IMG/VR virus record: IMGVR_UViG_3300044637_001190 | Location: 1 to 36,614 of that record | Direction: 5' to 3' (one strand) | DNA from: a virus | Length of the DNA: 36,614 nucleotides | Position numbers and translations under genes: made by a program | The notes under the pieces: generated by a model | The model's input: only the letters and a program-made list of their open reading frames with translations | The model's database searches: none | What the model was told of the DNA's origin: nothing | Shown: one piece after another, positions 19,374 through 26,675 of the stretch | Position numbering within the stretch: the stretch's first letter is position 1 | Layout: the number at the start of each line of letters is the position of its first letter

Positions 19374-19921
19374 CGCATTCAGTTTGCGTATGTGGCGATC
19401 ATGCATGGAGACCAGCTTCTCTAGGGCTTGTCGCCATCATGGATGTTTCAATCGCGCCGAAGTTTGATGCGTGGCGATTGTTCGGTCACCACAAAAAGAA
19501 AAGCAGCGGGCGCATTTATAGCCGCATCATTGCGTGTCTAGGAAAACGCAAAGGCGGAACCGGGAAGAATATTTCTCTCGGGCGCGCAATCCTAAACGCC
19601 GATGGAATCGTTGATCACATAGACAACGACCCGACTAACAACAAACTTTCCAACCTCCGGCCAGTAACGATTGCTCAAAACAACGCAAACCGAAGAGGAA
19701 CATCGTTGTCTGGAGCCAAAGGCGTAACGTTTGCGAGGGGAGGATACCAAGTAGCGTGTGCCCACAAATACGTTGGTCGATTCAAAACTTTAGATGAAGC
19801 GGCGGCGGCATACCAAAAGCGAGCGGAAGAAGTCTGGGGTTCGGATTTTGTAAACACAAAACTCAACCGGACATTCTCGCTCATGACAAAAGCATCAGAA
19901 CAAGAGGGAGAAGAACAATGA
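19370..19921 (+). CDS. HNH homing endonuclease with AP2-like domain
   Basis: The product is up to 183 residues. The nuclease motif is seen at IVDHIDNDPTNNKLSNLRPV, followed by the conserved Asn-rich NNANRRG. The C-terminal part (GVTFARGGYQVACAHKYVGR then FKTLDEAAAAYQKRA) is an AP2-like DNA-binding fold. The ATG at 19370 makes an ATGA overlap with the RHH gene, but the first 23 residues look unlike the rest and the ATG at 19439 is a reasonable alternative. It is related in design to the HNH at 35411-35911. It is likely a free-standing homing nuclease; the upstream junction may mark its insertion point. Confidence 0.85.
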   Translation: MTHSVCVCGDHAWRPASLGLVAIMDVSIAPKFDAWRLFGHHKKKSSGRIYSRIIACLGKRKGGTGKNISLGRAILNADGIVDHIDNDPTNNKLSNLRPVTIAQNNANRRGTSLSGAKGVTFARGGYQVACAHKYVGRFKTLDEAAAAYQKRAEEVWGSDFVNTKLNRTFSLMTKASEQEGEEQ

Positions 19922-20118
19922 TTGACACGCACGACATCCGACGCGACCCGCGCAGGCTTGCCGCAATGGAAACCGACGACGGTTCATCGCGTGGCTGGGA
20001 CTTCCGCCCCTCCGACGAGCCGCCAATGTGGTTCCGCGCCGTGGCCGAGGTTCTTCGTCCTCGCAGCCTCATCATCTTGGCCGTGCTGGCCGGGGTTATC
20101 AGCCTGTGGTTTCTGTGA
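19918..20118 (+). CDS. Small protein with C-terminal membrane anchor
   Basis: The protein has 66 residues. The first 45 are charged and soluble. The last 20 (SLIILAVLAGVISLWFL preceded by RPR) form one membrane span with the C-terminus at the end of the span, a tail-anchored layout. The ATG overlaps the HNH TGA (ATGA at 19918-19921). The function is unknown; a superinfection-exclusion or host-membrane effect would be typical for such an early small protein, but nothing proves it. Confidence 0.68.
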   Translation: MIDTHDIRRDPRRLAAMETDDGSSRGWDFRPSDEPPMWFRAVAEVLRPRSLIILAVLAGVISLWFL

Positions 20119-20405
20119 TGGGGGCGCACACGAAAGGGCCGTGGACCATCGCAGAGGGGGCCAATAGCCATGTCTTTGACGGTCGCCTTTGCCCGGCTAG
20201 CGACGAAAACGTAACGATTGCGTTCGTGGACCTCGACACCGCCGACGCCCGCCTTATCGCCTCCGCTCCAGAGCTTTTGGAGGCGCTGCGCTCGCTGCTT
20301 TCACACGACGAACAGGACGCGGGCTGCATCCCGACTGACGCGCATCTGGACGCGCAGAATGACGCTCGCGCAGCCATCGCCCGCGCCACAGGAGAAGCAT
20401 CATGA
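20118..20405 (+). CDS. Conserved small phage protein (ARLIASAPELLEALR family)
   Basis: The protein is 95 residues from the ATG at 20118, which shares a base with the previous TGA. The start GAHTKGPWTIAEGA and the motif DARLIASAPELLEALRSLLS are hallmarks of a very common but uncharacterised phage family. The rest is Asp/Ala-rich and helical. The role is unknown. Several proteins of this kind follow in a row, a typical accessory cluster. Confidence 0.75.
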   Translation: MGAHTKGPWTIAEGANSHVFDGRLCPASDENVTIAFVDLDTADARLIASAPELLEALRSLLSHDEQDAGCIPTDAHLDAQNDARAAIARATGEAS

Positions 20406-20689
20406 CCGAACTCCCCGACGATATGGAGGGACGGCTGGACCACGCGCTTAACAAGGCCGGGGGGCTTATGCATGAAATGAACTTCGTCGGGACACCAAAC
20501 TGGCACTTGTCGTTCGACGACCTCCGAACCCTCCTGAAAGCATACCAAGAGCAGCGTTGGGCTTTGGGGCGGTCGGAATCACTGCTCCGCGAGTGCCTTG
20601 GGGATTACGGCCACCCCAACTTCACCGACCGTTACGGTATGGCAGATCGCATCCGAACCGCCCTCAACCAGAAAGGTGATGAACGATGA
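20402..20689 (+). CDS. Small accessory protein, unknown function
   Basis: The protein has 95 residues and is coupled to both neighbours by ATGA overlaps (20402-20405 and 20686-20689). It is helical, with HLSFDDLRTLLKAYQEQRWA and a C-terminal MADRIRTALNQKG. The C-terminal helix resembles the IRAAL ending of the next gene, hinting that this row of genes shares a short domain. No function is known. Confidence 0.68.
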   Translation: MTELPDDMEGRLDHALNKAGGLMHEMNFVGTPNWHLSFDDLRTLLKAYQEQRWALGRSESLLRECLGDYGHPNFTDRYGMADRIRTALNQKGDER

Positions 20690-21003
20690 GCGAGAAACTA
20701 AAGGCTTGGCGGACTGTTCCGGTAGAGCCGACAGAGGCAATGTTGGTGAATGGCCGCGAGGCGCTGATGCCTCTCGTCCGGTTGGACAGTTACGGGCCGC
20801 TGATCGGCGTCTGGAAGGACATGCTCGCAGCAGCCCCTGTCGTCCCGGTAGGGAGCGCCGACACCCTTGAACGCCAAGCCGCTGAGATAGAGAGGCTGCG
20901 GGAGCTTCTGCGCTGTATCCGCGACACGCCAGCCAACGAGTTTGACGCGGTTGATGTGGCCAACCGCATCCGAGCCGCCCTTACAGGAGAAGACCATGAC
21001 TGA
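20686..21003 (+). CDS. Small accessory protein (PVEPTEAM... family)
   Basis: The protein has 105 residues. The N-terminal AWRTVPVEPTEAMLVNGREA and DMLAAAPVV belong to a common uncharacterised phage family. The second half is a leucine-rich helix (ERQAAEIERLRELLRCIRD) ending in VANRIRAALTGED, similar to the end of the preceding protein. Coupled by ATGA to the gene before it and overlapping the next gene by eight bases. The function is unknown. Confidence 0.7.
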   Translation: MSEKLKAWRTVPVEPTEAMLVNGREALMPLVRLDSYGPLIGVWKDMLAAAPVVPVGSADTLERQAAEIERLRELLRCIRDTPANEFDAVDVANRIRAALTGEDHD

Positions 21004-21190
21004 CACATGGCACACCGAACTGACGCAGGACGGCGACCGATGGTCCTTCACGCTCACTCAAAACGGCATTTGGCACAGTGGCGGGCGGAACTATCGAAGC
21101 CGCACCGCCGCGCTCCAAGCCGCTGACTGGCACAAAACATGGCCAGAACCTCCTTCAATTGCAGACGAACTGAAAAGGATAGGACTATGA
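20996..21190 (+). CDS. Small accessory protein, unknown function
   Basis: The protein is 64 residues from the ATG at 20996, which has AGGAGA ten bases upstream. A beta-rich N-terminal half (ELTQDGDRWSFTLTQNGIWH) and a helical end suggest a small folded domain. I reject a longer start at 20942 because it lies over the previous gene in an uninformative frame. The TGA overlaps the start of a tiny membrane ORF. Confidence 0.65.
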   Translation: MTDTWHTELTQDGDRWSFTLTQNGIWHSGGRNYRSRTAALQAADWHKTWPEPPSIADELKRIGL

Positions 21191-21273
21191 TGACCGACTT
21201 GCTTCTCGCCGGGTTCTTTATCGCCGTGGCCGCGTTCTGTCAGTTGTGGCTTTGGGCAGACCAGAGGCGTTAA
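21187..21273 (+). CDS. Tiny membrane protein, last gene of the rightward unit (28 residues)
   Basis: Two ATG codons (21187 and 21190) open a 28-codon ORF with one membrane span (LLLAGFFIAVAAFCQLWLW) followed by Ala-Asp-Gln-Arg-Arg. The first ATG overlaps the previous TGA. It ends only six bases before the stop of the last leftward gene, so the two units meet with almost no spacer. It could be a small regulator of membrane proteins, or a chance ORF. Confidence 0.48.
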   Translation: MMTDLLLAGFFIAVAAFCQLWLWADQRR

Positions 21274-21279
21274 AGCCGT

Positions 21280-21459
21280 CTAACCTAGCTCAATGTCGGC
21301 ATCATCAAGTGTGCCGGGGTCTGGGCGCAAGTCCGTAACGGAACGCGGGAAGGGTCTGCCAATGTGCGCGGCCCATCTTGCTCGCTTTGCCGACGCCTTG
21401 CGATTAAGAGCGCGGGCGGCGGCGATGCCTAGCAGGAGGGCGAACGGATTAAGGTTCAC
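21280..21459 (-). CDS. Small basic protein at the end of the leftward unit (59 residues)
   Basis: This GTG-started ORF overlaps the end of the metallophosphoesterase gene by 11 bases, with GAGG about eight bases upstream. The N-terminus is hydrophobic (NPFALLLGIAAARAL). A strongly basic middle (NRKASAKRARW) and an acidic end follow. The exact tiling with both neighbours supports a real gene. No family is recognised. It may be a membrane-associated peptide. Confidence 0.45.
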   Translation of the reverse strand: MNLNPFALLLGIAAARALNRKASAKRARWAAHIGRPFPRSVTDLRPDPGTLDDADIELG

Positions 21460-22633
21460 GGTTCAGCCTCGCTATCGAGCAAGTATGCCGTTCAACCTCG
21501 CCATCCAGCCGATGGTATGTCACCGCCTCGATTGACCGCTTGGAGCGATAGCCACTCGCGTGGCTCCAAATGTCAGGGGCCGCAAGGGTCCGGCAGTATT
21601 CGACCGTGACGCCGGGATGGTCCTTAACGTCTTTGTGGTGGACGTGGCCGACAAACCAGACCCGCGAGCCATGCTCCGACGCCAGCCACATGGCGGGGGC
21701 GTCCACTGCCATGAGCAAGGGCAGATTTGCGCCCTTTGCCCCGTCGCCGTGTGTAGTCCCGATCAGGTTCGCGCCGAAGCCGTGAAACCAATAGGGGTTA
21801 GGGCTAGTCGAGACCGTGACGCGCGGTTCGTTTTCGTAAATCGCCGCCATCATTTCAGCCAGCATCAGGGCCGTTATGCCGTCATGGTTTCCGGGGTTAA
21901 TCCGCACGGTCACATGATTATGCTTTTCCAGCATCCGAGCGACGTGGTGGCGCTTGCACCGAATGACAGCCCGGACGACTTCCGCGTGACGGCCATGCGT
22001 GTCTAGATGATGCCCAGACCGCGTTCGAGCCGCATTGTTATCAGCATGGAGACTGTCGCCAAGGTCAATAAACAACGCATGGGATGACGGGGCAGCGGAC
22101 GCGACAAGCCGATCAATCGCGGCCTTCGTCACCCGCTCATATTCGACCAGATCAAAAGCTTGTCCAGTTTCGTCTTTCCAAGCGTAAAGGCCCGCGTGGG
22201 GGTCGCCTTGAGGATAGACAGTTAGCAGGTCGTCATCCGTGTAATCAGGCCCAGAAAGCGGCGCGATAGGCTCTAGCCCATCAAGAAGCCCCGCCTTGAT
22301 AGCTTGCAACCGTTCAGCCTGCGATTCAGCGTCTGGGGACTGCCGTTCCCAAACCCTCTCAACGCCACCGGGGCCGCGCTGGATGGTGACTTTGCCCATA
22401 ACAAAGCCGGGGGCTACGCCGTCGTCAAAATGGCCGGGGGCGTGTCCTCGCCTAGCCGCTTCCCTTTTGTATGTCGCAATCGCTTCGTTGACCGAACTCT
22501 TCGCAACACCGAGCGCCCTAGCTGCGGCGTTCTGGCCGCCGTGTTCTTTTACCGCTTCTAGATATCTAATCTGGGTTTCAGTCACCCATCGGGGATACTC
22601 GTCATTTTCCGGTGGAATAAACGACAAGGCCAT
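21449..22633 (-). CDS. HTH plus metallophosphoesterase protein
   Basis: The protein has 394 residues. The N-terminal 60 form a helix-turn-helix (TETQIRYLEAVKEHGGQNAA, then LGVAKSSVNEAIATYKR). The rest is a calcineurin-like phosphoesterase with its metal-binding blocks in order: GDPHAG (near 140), DLGDSLH, NPGNHDG, THGDG and GHVHH. This combination occurs in many phages near lysis or terminase genes. The substrate may be nucleic acid or a nucleotide. The ATG is six bases after the Rz1 stop. Its lateness in the unit and DNA-binding head suggest action on DNA late in infection, but the role is unknown. Confidence 0.85.
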   Translation of the reverse strand: MALSFIPPENDEYPRWVTETQIRYLEAVKEHGGQNAAARALGVAKSSVNEAIATYKREAARRGHAPGHFDDGVAPGFVMGKVTIQRGPGGVERVWERQSPDAESQAERLQAIKAGLLDGLEPIAPLSGPDYTDDDLLTVYPQGDPHAGLYAWKDETGQAFDLVEYERVTKAAIDRLVASAAPSSHALFIDLGDSLHADNNAARTRSGHHLDTHGRHAEVVRAVIRCKRHHVARMLEKHNHVTVRINPGNHDGITALMLAEMMAAIYENEPRVTVSTSPNPYWFHGFGANLIGTTHGDGAKGANLPLLMAVDAPAMWLASEHGSRVWFVGHVHHKDVKDHPGVTVEYCRTLAAPDIWSHASGYRSKRSIEAVTYHRLDGEVERHTCSIARLNREP

Positions 22634-22639
22634 GTCAGA

Positions 22640-22939
22640 TTACCAAAAGCGCCAGAATGGGCGGGGAGGGGTCGCCAAGGCGCGAGATTGAGCGTCGAAG
22701 GCTTGGACCGCTAAATCTCTCCGACCGTCGCACACGGCCAGCATTAGACCCCTAGCGTCGTGCGTGACTTCTAGGTCAGAAATGGTCGGGTTATCGGGAA
22801 GCGTCGGCAACTGGCACGGGGTCCGCGCCGCTTCCGGCAGGGTCAGGACTGGCGCAGATTGACGGGGCGACGATGCACAGCCGGTGATCAGCAACCCGAA
22901 TACGAGCCACGCGGTCAGGGTCAAGGGGCGTTTCAGCAT
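22640..22939 (-). CDS. Rz1: Outer-membrane spanin lipoprotein (Rz1-like)
   Basis: The protein is 99 residues from the ATG at 22939, in a different frame and overlapping the Rz-like gene by 149 bases, the classic nested spanin layout. A signal peptide (LKRPLTLTAWLVFGLLITGC) ends in the lipobox ITGC, so the mature lipoprotein starts at that Cys. The mature part is Pro-rich, as in other Rz1 proteins, but extends further than the 40 residues of lambda Rz1. With Rz it should fuse the inner and outer membranes in the last step of lysis. Confidence 0.83.
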   Translation of the reverse strand: MLKRPLTLTAWLVFGLLITGCASSPRQSAPVLTLPEAARTPCQLPTLPDNPTISDLEVTHDARGLMLAVCDGRRDLAVQAFDAQSRALATPPRPFWRFW

Positions 22940-23231
22940 CGGGTGCCGTCCTCGCTTCGGTTTCAGCTTGGCGGGCAAGGTCGCGGATTACAACCTCCCG
23001 CGTGTGAAAGGTTTGTGTCGCCGCCGCAATCTCAGCGTTGCCGACCGCCTCGCGCTCTAACACCGAGACCTCGCTTTTCAGCCGGTCAATCTTGCGGGCA
23101 TCAATGCCGAACGGGTCGAACTTGAGGCCGAGAAAGCTAGGACGGGCCAGACCGGCGAGACCGAACAGCACCACCGCAACCGCTGCAATGACAAGCCATC
23201 CGGTCGGGGTGATGATGCGGAGATAACGCAT
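22791..23231 (-). CDS. Rz: Inner-membrane spanin (Rz-like)
   Basis: The protein has 146 residues. An N-terminal membrane span (TGWLVIAAVAVVLFGLAGLA) is followed by a periplasmic coiled coil (KIDRLKSEVSVLEREAVGNA, AEIAAATQTFHTREVVIRDL). The C-terminal part overlaps the Rz1 frame. The ATG shares a base with the amidase stop (TAATG). It would pair with the lipoprotein to span the periplasm. Position directly after the endolysin is normal. Confidence 0.83.
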   Translation of the reverse strand: MRYLRIITPTGWLVIAAVAVVLFGLAGLARPSFLGLKFDPFGIDARKIDRLKSEVSVLEREAVGNAEIAAATQTFHTREVVIRDLARQAETEARTAPDAETPLDPDRVARIRVADHRLCIVAPSICASPDPAGSGADPVPVADASR

Positions 23232-23635
23232 TACAGGGCGGTCGCTACGTCAAAAGACGGACAGGCTTTAGAGACGCCGGGCCAGTCGCGATGCCCGCGC
23301 ACGACAATGCCCGGATATTTCGCGCGATAGTCTGCTACGACCTTTCGCAACGCGACTTTCTGGGCTTCCGTCCGCGTATCGGCTGGCGTCATTGCTTTGT
23401 TGTTCTCGACCCCGCCAACGTAGCAAATCCCAATGTTGCCCGTGTTATGCCCACCCGTATGTGCGCCGCGCTGACTGTCTTTCAGAGTGCGGACGACAGT
23501 TCCGTCAAGCTCAATGACGTGGTGATAACTAGCTTGCCCGAAACGGTCCATTCCCATCTTTACAATGGCGGGCGCTTTCACGTCGCGGCCACGCGGGGTC
23601 GCTGCACAGTGAATGGTCAGGAACTTAATGCTCAT
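23231..23635 (-). CDS. Endolysin: N-acetylmuramoyl-L-alanine amidase (T7 lysozyme type)
   Basis: The 134-residue amidase is close in size and layout to T7 lysozyme. Zinc ligands are visible as H9 (TIHCAATP), H115 (VVRGHRDWPG) and C125 (KACPSFDV), with likely catalytic Y37 and K123. It cleaves the amide bond between muramic acid and the peptide in murein. There is no signal sequence, so release depends on a holin; the membrane genes just upstream are candidates. No N-terminal extension of the kind T7 lysozyme uses to inhibit RNA polymerase can be judged from sequence. Confidence 0.93.
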   Translation of the reverse strand: MSIKFLTIHCAATPRGRDVKAPAIVKMGMDRFGQASYHHVIELDGTVVRTLKDSQRGAHTGGHNTGNIGICYVGGVENNKAMTPADTRTEAQKVALRKVVADYRAKYPGIVVRGHRDWPGVSKACPSFDVATAL

Positions 23636-23877
23636 GGCTTTTTCCAGCTTGCGACGATGCGGGCGAGGTCAGAGGCCGACGCTCCCCCCATATACATCAG
23701 GGCAAAGAACGCTTGCGAGCCTATGAGGGCCAGCGCAATGTCACGAAGCGGCCCGCCTTCGGTTAGCTTCCAGACGATCACGGCCAGCAGGATTGTGGTC
23801 GCGACGACATAACCAATCGTAACCCATCGCCGCCAGTGGAACGACGGTTCGGGAAGGGGATTGTCCGGGTCGGTCAT
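23632..23877 (-). CDS. Holin-like protein with two membrane spans
   Basis: The protein is 81 residues from the ATG at 23877, chosen because it overlaps the previous TGA (ATGA). Two hydrophobic segments are clear: WVTIGYVVATTILLAVIVW and IALALIGSQAFFALMYMGG. The N-terminus is polar and proline-rich, and the C-terminus ends in SWKKP. It lies directly before the endolysin, and the gene ends in an ATGA overlap with it. A class II-type holin is the best call, though an accessory membrane protein cannot be excluded. Confidence 0.72.
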   Translation of the reverse strand: MTDPDNPLPEPSFHWRRWVTIGYVVATTILLAVIVWKLTEGGPLRDIALALIGSQAFFALMYMGGASASDLARIVASWKKP

Positions 23878-24062
23878 GACAAGCCAAGCACGGCAGCGAC
23901 GCGGGGAAGCAGCAAGGTCATCACCACGCCAAAGCCGACAGCCGCGCCCATTTGCCACCGTTGCGTAAGCATGATCGCTTCCACCTTGGCTTCCAATTTC
24001 TCAACCCGGTCGATCAAATGTCCTACGTCGTTTGCGACCACCTCCACGCTTGGAATGCTCAT
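23874..24062 (-). CDS. Small coiled-coil membrane protein of the lysis cassette
   Basis: The protein has 62 residues. An N-terminal heptad helix (VGHLIDRVEKLEAKVEAIML) is followed by one membrane span (MGAAVGFGVVMTLLLPRVAAVL). The design resembles small holin accessories or antiholins. Both ends are joined by ATGA overlaps to flanking membrane genes. It may oligomerise with the holin-like product. Confidence 0.7.
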   Translation of the reverse strand: MSIPSVEVVANDVGHLIDRVEKLEAKVEAIMLTQRWQMGAAVGFGVVMTLLLPRVAAVLGLS

Positions 24063-24544
24063 TGTCCAGCATCCGCTGCAAGAGATACGTCCCGGCGATT
24101 AAACAGCCAGACGCGAAGACGACCCACGCCATGACCCACTCCGACGCTTGCGAGGGTAAGAAGCTGGACCACGAAGATCGCGTTGACAGCCACAACATAG
24201 GTCCACAATCCATGCTGTGTTAGCTCCCCAGTTTTCCATAGTCCGATAGCCACAACATGAAGCGCAAGTTGGGCAACCAATGTCCCGACCATGACATATT
24301 TCCAGTTCTCGGGATTTTCCTGATTTGACCGGAAGATCATCGCCACCAAAAAAAGGTCGAGAACTGGCGAAGCCAAAAGCGCGTCGGGGAAACGATAAAG
24401 CCCGAGGATTGCGTTCCCGATGCAAAAGACCATTGCAAGCAGGGCGCTGACGCCCATCAAGTCCGCATACTTCTGAGGCTTGGACCGATAGGCCAGAAAG
24501 CAGACCACAAAGACGGCTGCGGTCGCGTAAAGATACCAGATCAT
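24059..24544 (-). CDS. Polytopic membrane protein of the lysis cassette
   Basis: The protein has 161 residues with about five predicted spans (for example YATAAVFVVCFLAY, GVSALLAMVFCIGNAILGLY, VMVGTLVAQLALHVVAIGLW, VVAVNAIFVVQLLTLASVGV). A basic cytoplasmic C-terminus follows (RLRVWLFNRRDVSLA). It could be a holin of unusual size or a membrane helper. Phage families with such a protein just before a two-span holin exist, but I cannot name this one. It is coupled by ATGA at both ends. Confidence 0.7.
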   Translation of the reverse strand: MIWYLYATAAVFVVCFLAYRSKPQKYADLMGVSALLAMVFCIGNAILGLYRFPDALLASPVLDLFLVAMIFRSNQENPENWKYVMVGTLVAQLALHVVAIGLWKTGELTQHGLWTYVVAVNAIFVVQLLTLASVGVGHGVGRLRVWLFNRRDVSLAADAGQ

Positions 24545-24831
24545 GGCTTCACCGGCTTGTCGGGGTCAGTGACCGGAGGCTTATCCGTGCCCCCAGAGAA
24601 AGCAACAATGTTCTTGCCGTCGCGCGTGGCCATGTAGGCTTTCTGCGCTCGGTCCAGTCTAGCATGAAGAAGGGCAAGGCTTTTCTCCGCTTGCTCTGTT
24701 GCCTTCCGCATGGCTTTTGCGGCAGGGTCGCGTTGGTCCGCCTGCTGCGTCGCTTTTTGCATGACCTTTACGGCGGCTTCCACCTGAACGATTGCGCGCC
24801 CGATAGCTTCGATGTGTTCTTGTGCAGTCAT
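24541..24831 (-). CDS. Small coiled-coil protein before the lysis cassette
   Basis: The protein has 96 residues and is almost all helical (IEAIGRAIVQVEAAVKVMQK, then ATEQAEKSLALLHARLDRAQ). A Pro/Lys/Asp tail follows (TDPDKPVKP). It contains a near-repeat, MQKATQQA and MRKATEQA, spaced by about 15 residues, a sign of internal duplication. It is coupled by ATGA to the polytopic membrane gene. The function is unknown; a tail-associated or lysis-timing role is possible. Confidence 0.68.
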   Translation of the reverse strand: MTAQEHIEAIGRAIVQVEAAVKVMQKATQQADQRDPAAKAMRKATEQAEKSLALLHARLDRAQKAYMATRDGKNIVAFSGGTDKPPVTDPDKPVKP

Positions 24832-24935
24832 TGTGTTGCCTTTCCAGTAACGGGGCTTTCAAGCCGCACAAGCCAAATAATGACGGCCACGCCAGCTAGG
24901 CCGAGGGTGATGAGATGCCTAGGTTCGAGAACCAC
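24828..24935 (-). CDS. Tiny membrane protein after the tailspike (35 residues)
   Basis: A GTG-started 35-codon ORF fills the gap between the tailspike stop and the next gene. AAGGG lies nine bases upstream of the GTG, and its TGA overlaps the next ATG. One membrane span is seen (LITLGLAGVAVIIWLV), flanked by charged residues. Exact tiling between neighbours argues for a real gene, possibly part of the lysis set. Confidence 0.52.
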   Translation of the reverse strand: MVLEPRHLITLGLAGVAVIIWLVRLESPVTGKATQ

Positions 24936-24938
24936 GAC

Positions 24939-26666
24939 CTAATACCCTTGGATAACGACGGACCCGACGAAACGGGCCGTAACTGAGTCAAGATTGGTAA
25001 ACTGCACAGTTGTGGTCGTCGAGGCGGACACGGTAATAAGGTTGTTCGGCGTTTTTGTGCCGCCGATGTTGACCACCGATCCTGCCAGCACGTTTTTGAA
25101 CGAAGCAATCTTGTCGTGGGTCACAACAACGTCAAACGTCCCGCCCGCCGCTACGCCCGAAACATCAAAGGTAGCGCGAGCTTGGTTAATCCAACCCTCT
25201 AGGACTGGCGAACCCGAAACCACAACAGGATCACCCGAGTAGCCCGAAACAACAATCGAGCCGTAACCAAGGAGCGTTTTTGCGTAGTTCGTCACGACGG
25301 CAACGGCGTTTGTGAAGCCCGACCCACAGCGGTAATTGACCTCGCCAATCACAGCCGCGTATGCCGGAGGGCTGGCAGGCGTAATGCTGTCGTTTCGTCC
25401 GACGTAAATAGGAACGCCAAGACCGCCGCCCGTTTTCGCGCCCGCACCATAAAGGTTAATCTGGTTGTTCCCGCCAGACATCAACTCAACAACCGCCGTG
25501 CCGGAAATATCGCCGTCAAAATACACAGTGACATCATTATCCGTCGGGTAGGTCGTGGTGTTTGTCGCCAAAAACTGGAACGCCGAATAGAGCGCGGCGC
25601 TGTCGGAAATGTGCAGTTCCAGCTTGTTGCCTCTACACGCGCCCTTGAAAAAGCCGCCAACGCAGTTGAGGCCAGTGTAGTTTCCAAGGTGATTTCTGAC
25701 GAACGCAATAATGCTGTTGCCGAAACATTCCGGTTGGCCCGGGTCGCTTGCAATGTCGATAGGCGCAAACCGGCTGCCGTCGTCGTGGATTTCGATGTAA
25801 TTGTTGGACGCGCCAGCAGCCAAATAAAGGCCGTGACGCGGAACGCTGGTTGTGATGACGATGAGATTTGAGTCGCAGAGCGTCCCGTTCAGACCGTAAC
25901 CGTTCGACCCGCCGATAAATGCTGCAATGCTGTTGCAAACAATACGCCCGCGCCAACGGCGGGGCGGCAACGTCAAATCGCTGATGTCGCTTGCTTGGAC
26001 GCCAACCGTTGTTTTCGTAATCTCAACGTCAAGCGTTACGTCATGGCAAGAGTTGACCGCCGGATAAATACCACGCTCCACGACCTCGGTGGCTGTTGTG
26101 TTGCTGCCTTCCAGTCTGCCGATAACAGTGCAGCCAGGATTAACGCGAACGATGTTCTTTTCGCTGCCAACCGTCGCAGCGGTGCGAATTTTGAGGTTGC
26201 AGAACAACGTCACATTGGCCGGGACGTTCAGTTCGTCAGTTGTGTATTGAACGTCGTTGCAAAACACCGTTGCAGGGGCACGCGTTCCAGCATAGGTCAA
26301 CGCCGCTTGAATAGCTGCCGTGTCGTTTGCCCCGCCACCAAGCGCGCCAAAGTCCTTGGCGTGGATGGTGTCCTTCAATCTGCCCTCGACCGTCCGCGTA
26401 ACAGCGCCGGTTCCTGATTGAAGAAAGTTCACGAATGACGAAGCAATCTGCCCCAGCGCCACAAGGAAGGCGCTATTGTTCGCCGTAGCCAGCAGGGTGC
26501 GCGTGAACGGGGTGCCGATCACCGTGTTGACGTAGGTGCCGAGAACGGAAGCGGTTGTGCGCTTGGCGGGACCGGGTGAACGGTAAACAGCCAACACATC
26601 GCTATCCACCACCGGGGCGGTTAGGGCCTGAAGTTCAGGAAAAGTCTTACGGGGCGTATCGACCAT
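24939..26666 (-). CDS. Tailspike with pectate-lyase-like beta-helix
   Basis: The protein has 575 residues. The first 100 or so (opening TFPELQALTAPVVDSDVLAV) are a virion-attachment region shared by many phage tail proteins. HAKDFGALGGGANDTAAIQA marks the start of a pectate-lyase_3 type right-handed beta-helix, which continues with regular short beta repeats (for example NVTLFCNLKIRTAATVGSE). The last 120 residues form a separate beta-rich domain ending in VGSVVIQGY. Such spikes bind and often cleave capsular or lipopolysaccharide sugars. No catalytic residues can be assigned with certainty. Confidence 0.88.
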   Translation of the reverse strand: MVDTPRKTFPELQALTAPVVDSDVLAVYRSPGPAKRTTASVLGTYVNTVIGTPFTRTLLATANNSAFLVALGQIASSFVNFLQSGTGAVTRTVEGRLKDTIHAKDFGALGGGANDTAAIQAALTYAGTRAPATVFCNDVQYTTDELNVPANVTLFCNLKIRTAATVGSEKNIVRVNPGCTVIGRLEGSNTTATEVVERGIYPAVNSCHDVTLDVEITKTTVGVQASDISDLTLPPRRWRGRIVCNSIAAFIGGSNGYGLNGTLCDSNLIVITTSVPRHGLYLAAGASNNYIEIHDDGSRFAPIDIASDPGQPECFGNSIIAFVRNHLGNYTGLNCVGGFFKGACRGNKLELHISDSAALYSAFQFLATNTTTYPTDNDVTVYFDGDISGTAVVELMSGGNNQINLYGAGAKTGGGLGVPIYVGRNDSITPASPPAYAAVIGEVNYRCGSGFTNAVAVVTNYAKTLLGYGSIVVSGYSGDPVVVSGSPVLEGWINQARATFDVSGVAAGGTFDVVVTHDKIASFKNVLAGSVVNIGGTKTPNNLITVSASTTTTVQFTNLDSVTARFVGSVVIQGY

Positions 26667-26675
26667 TTTAGTTCC

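Noticed and set aside
24001-24213. Minus-strand 70-codon frame with one hydrophobic stretch and a basic end
   Set aside because: It overlaps two other membrane genes that are joined to each other by an ATGA overlap, leaving no room for an independent start with a ribosome site.
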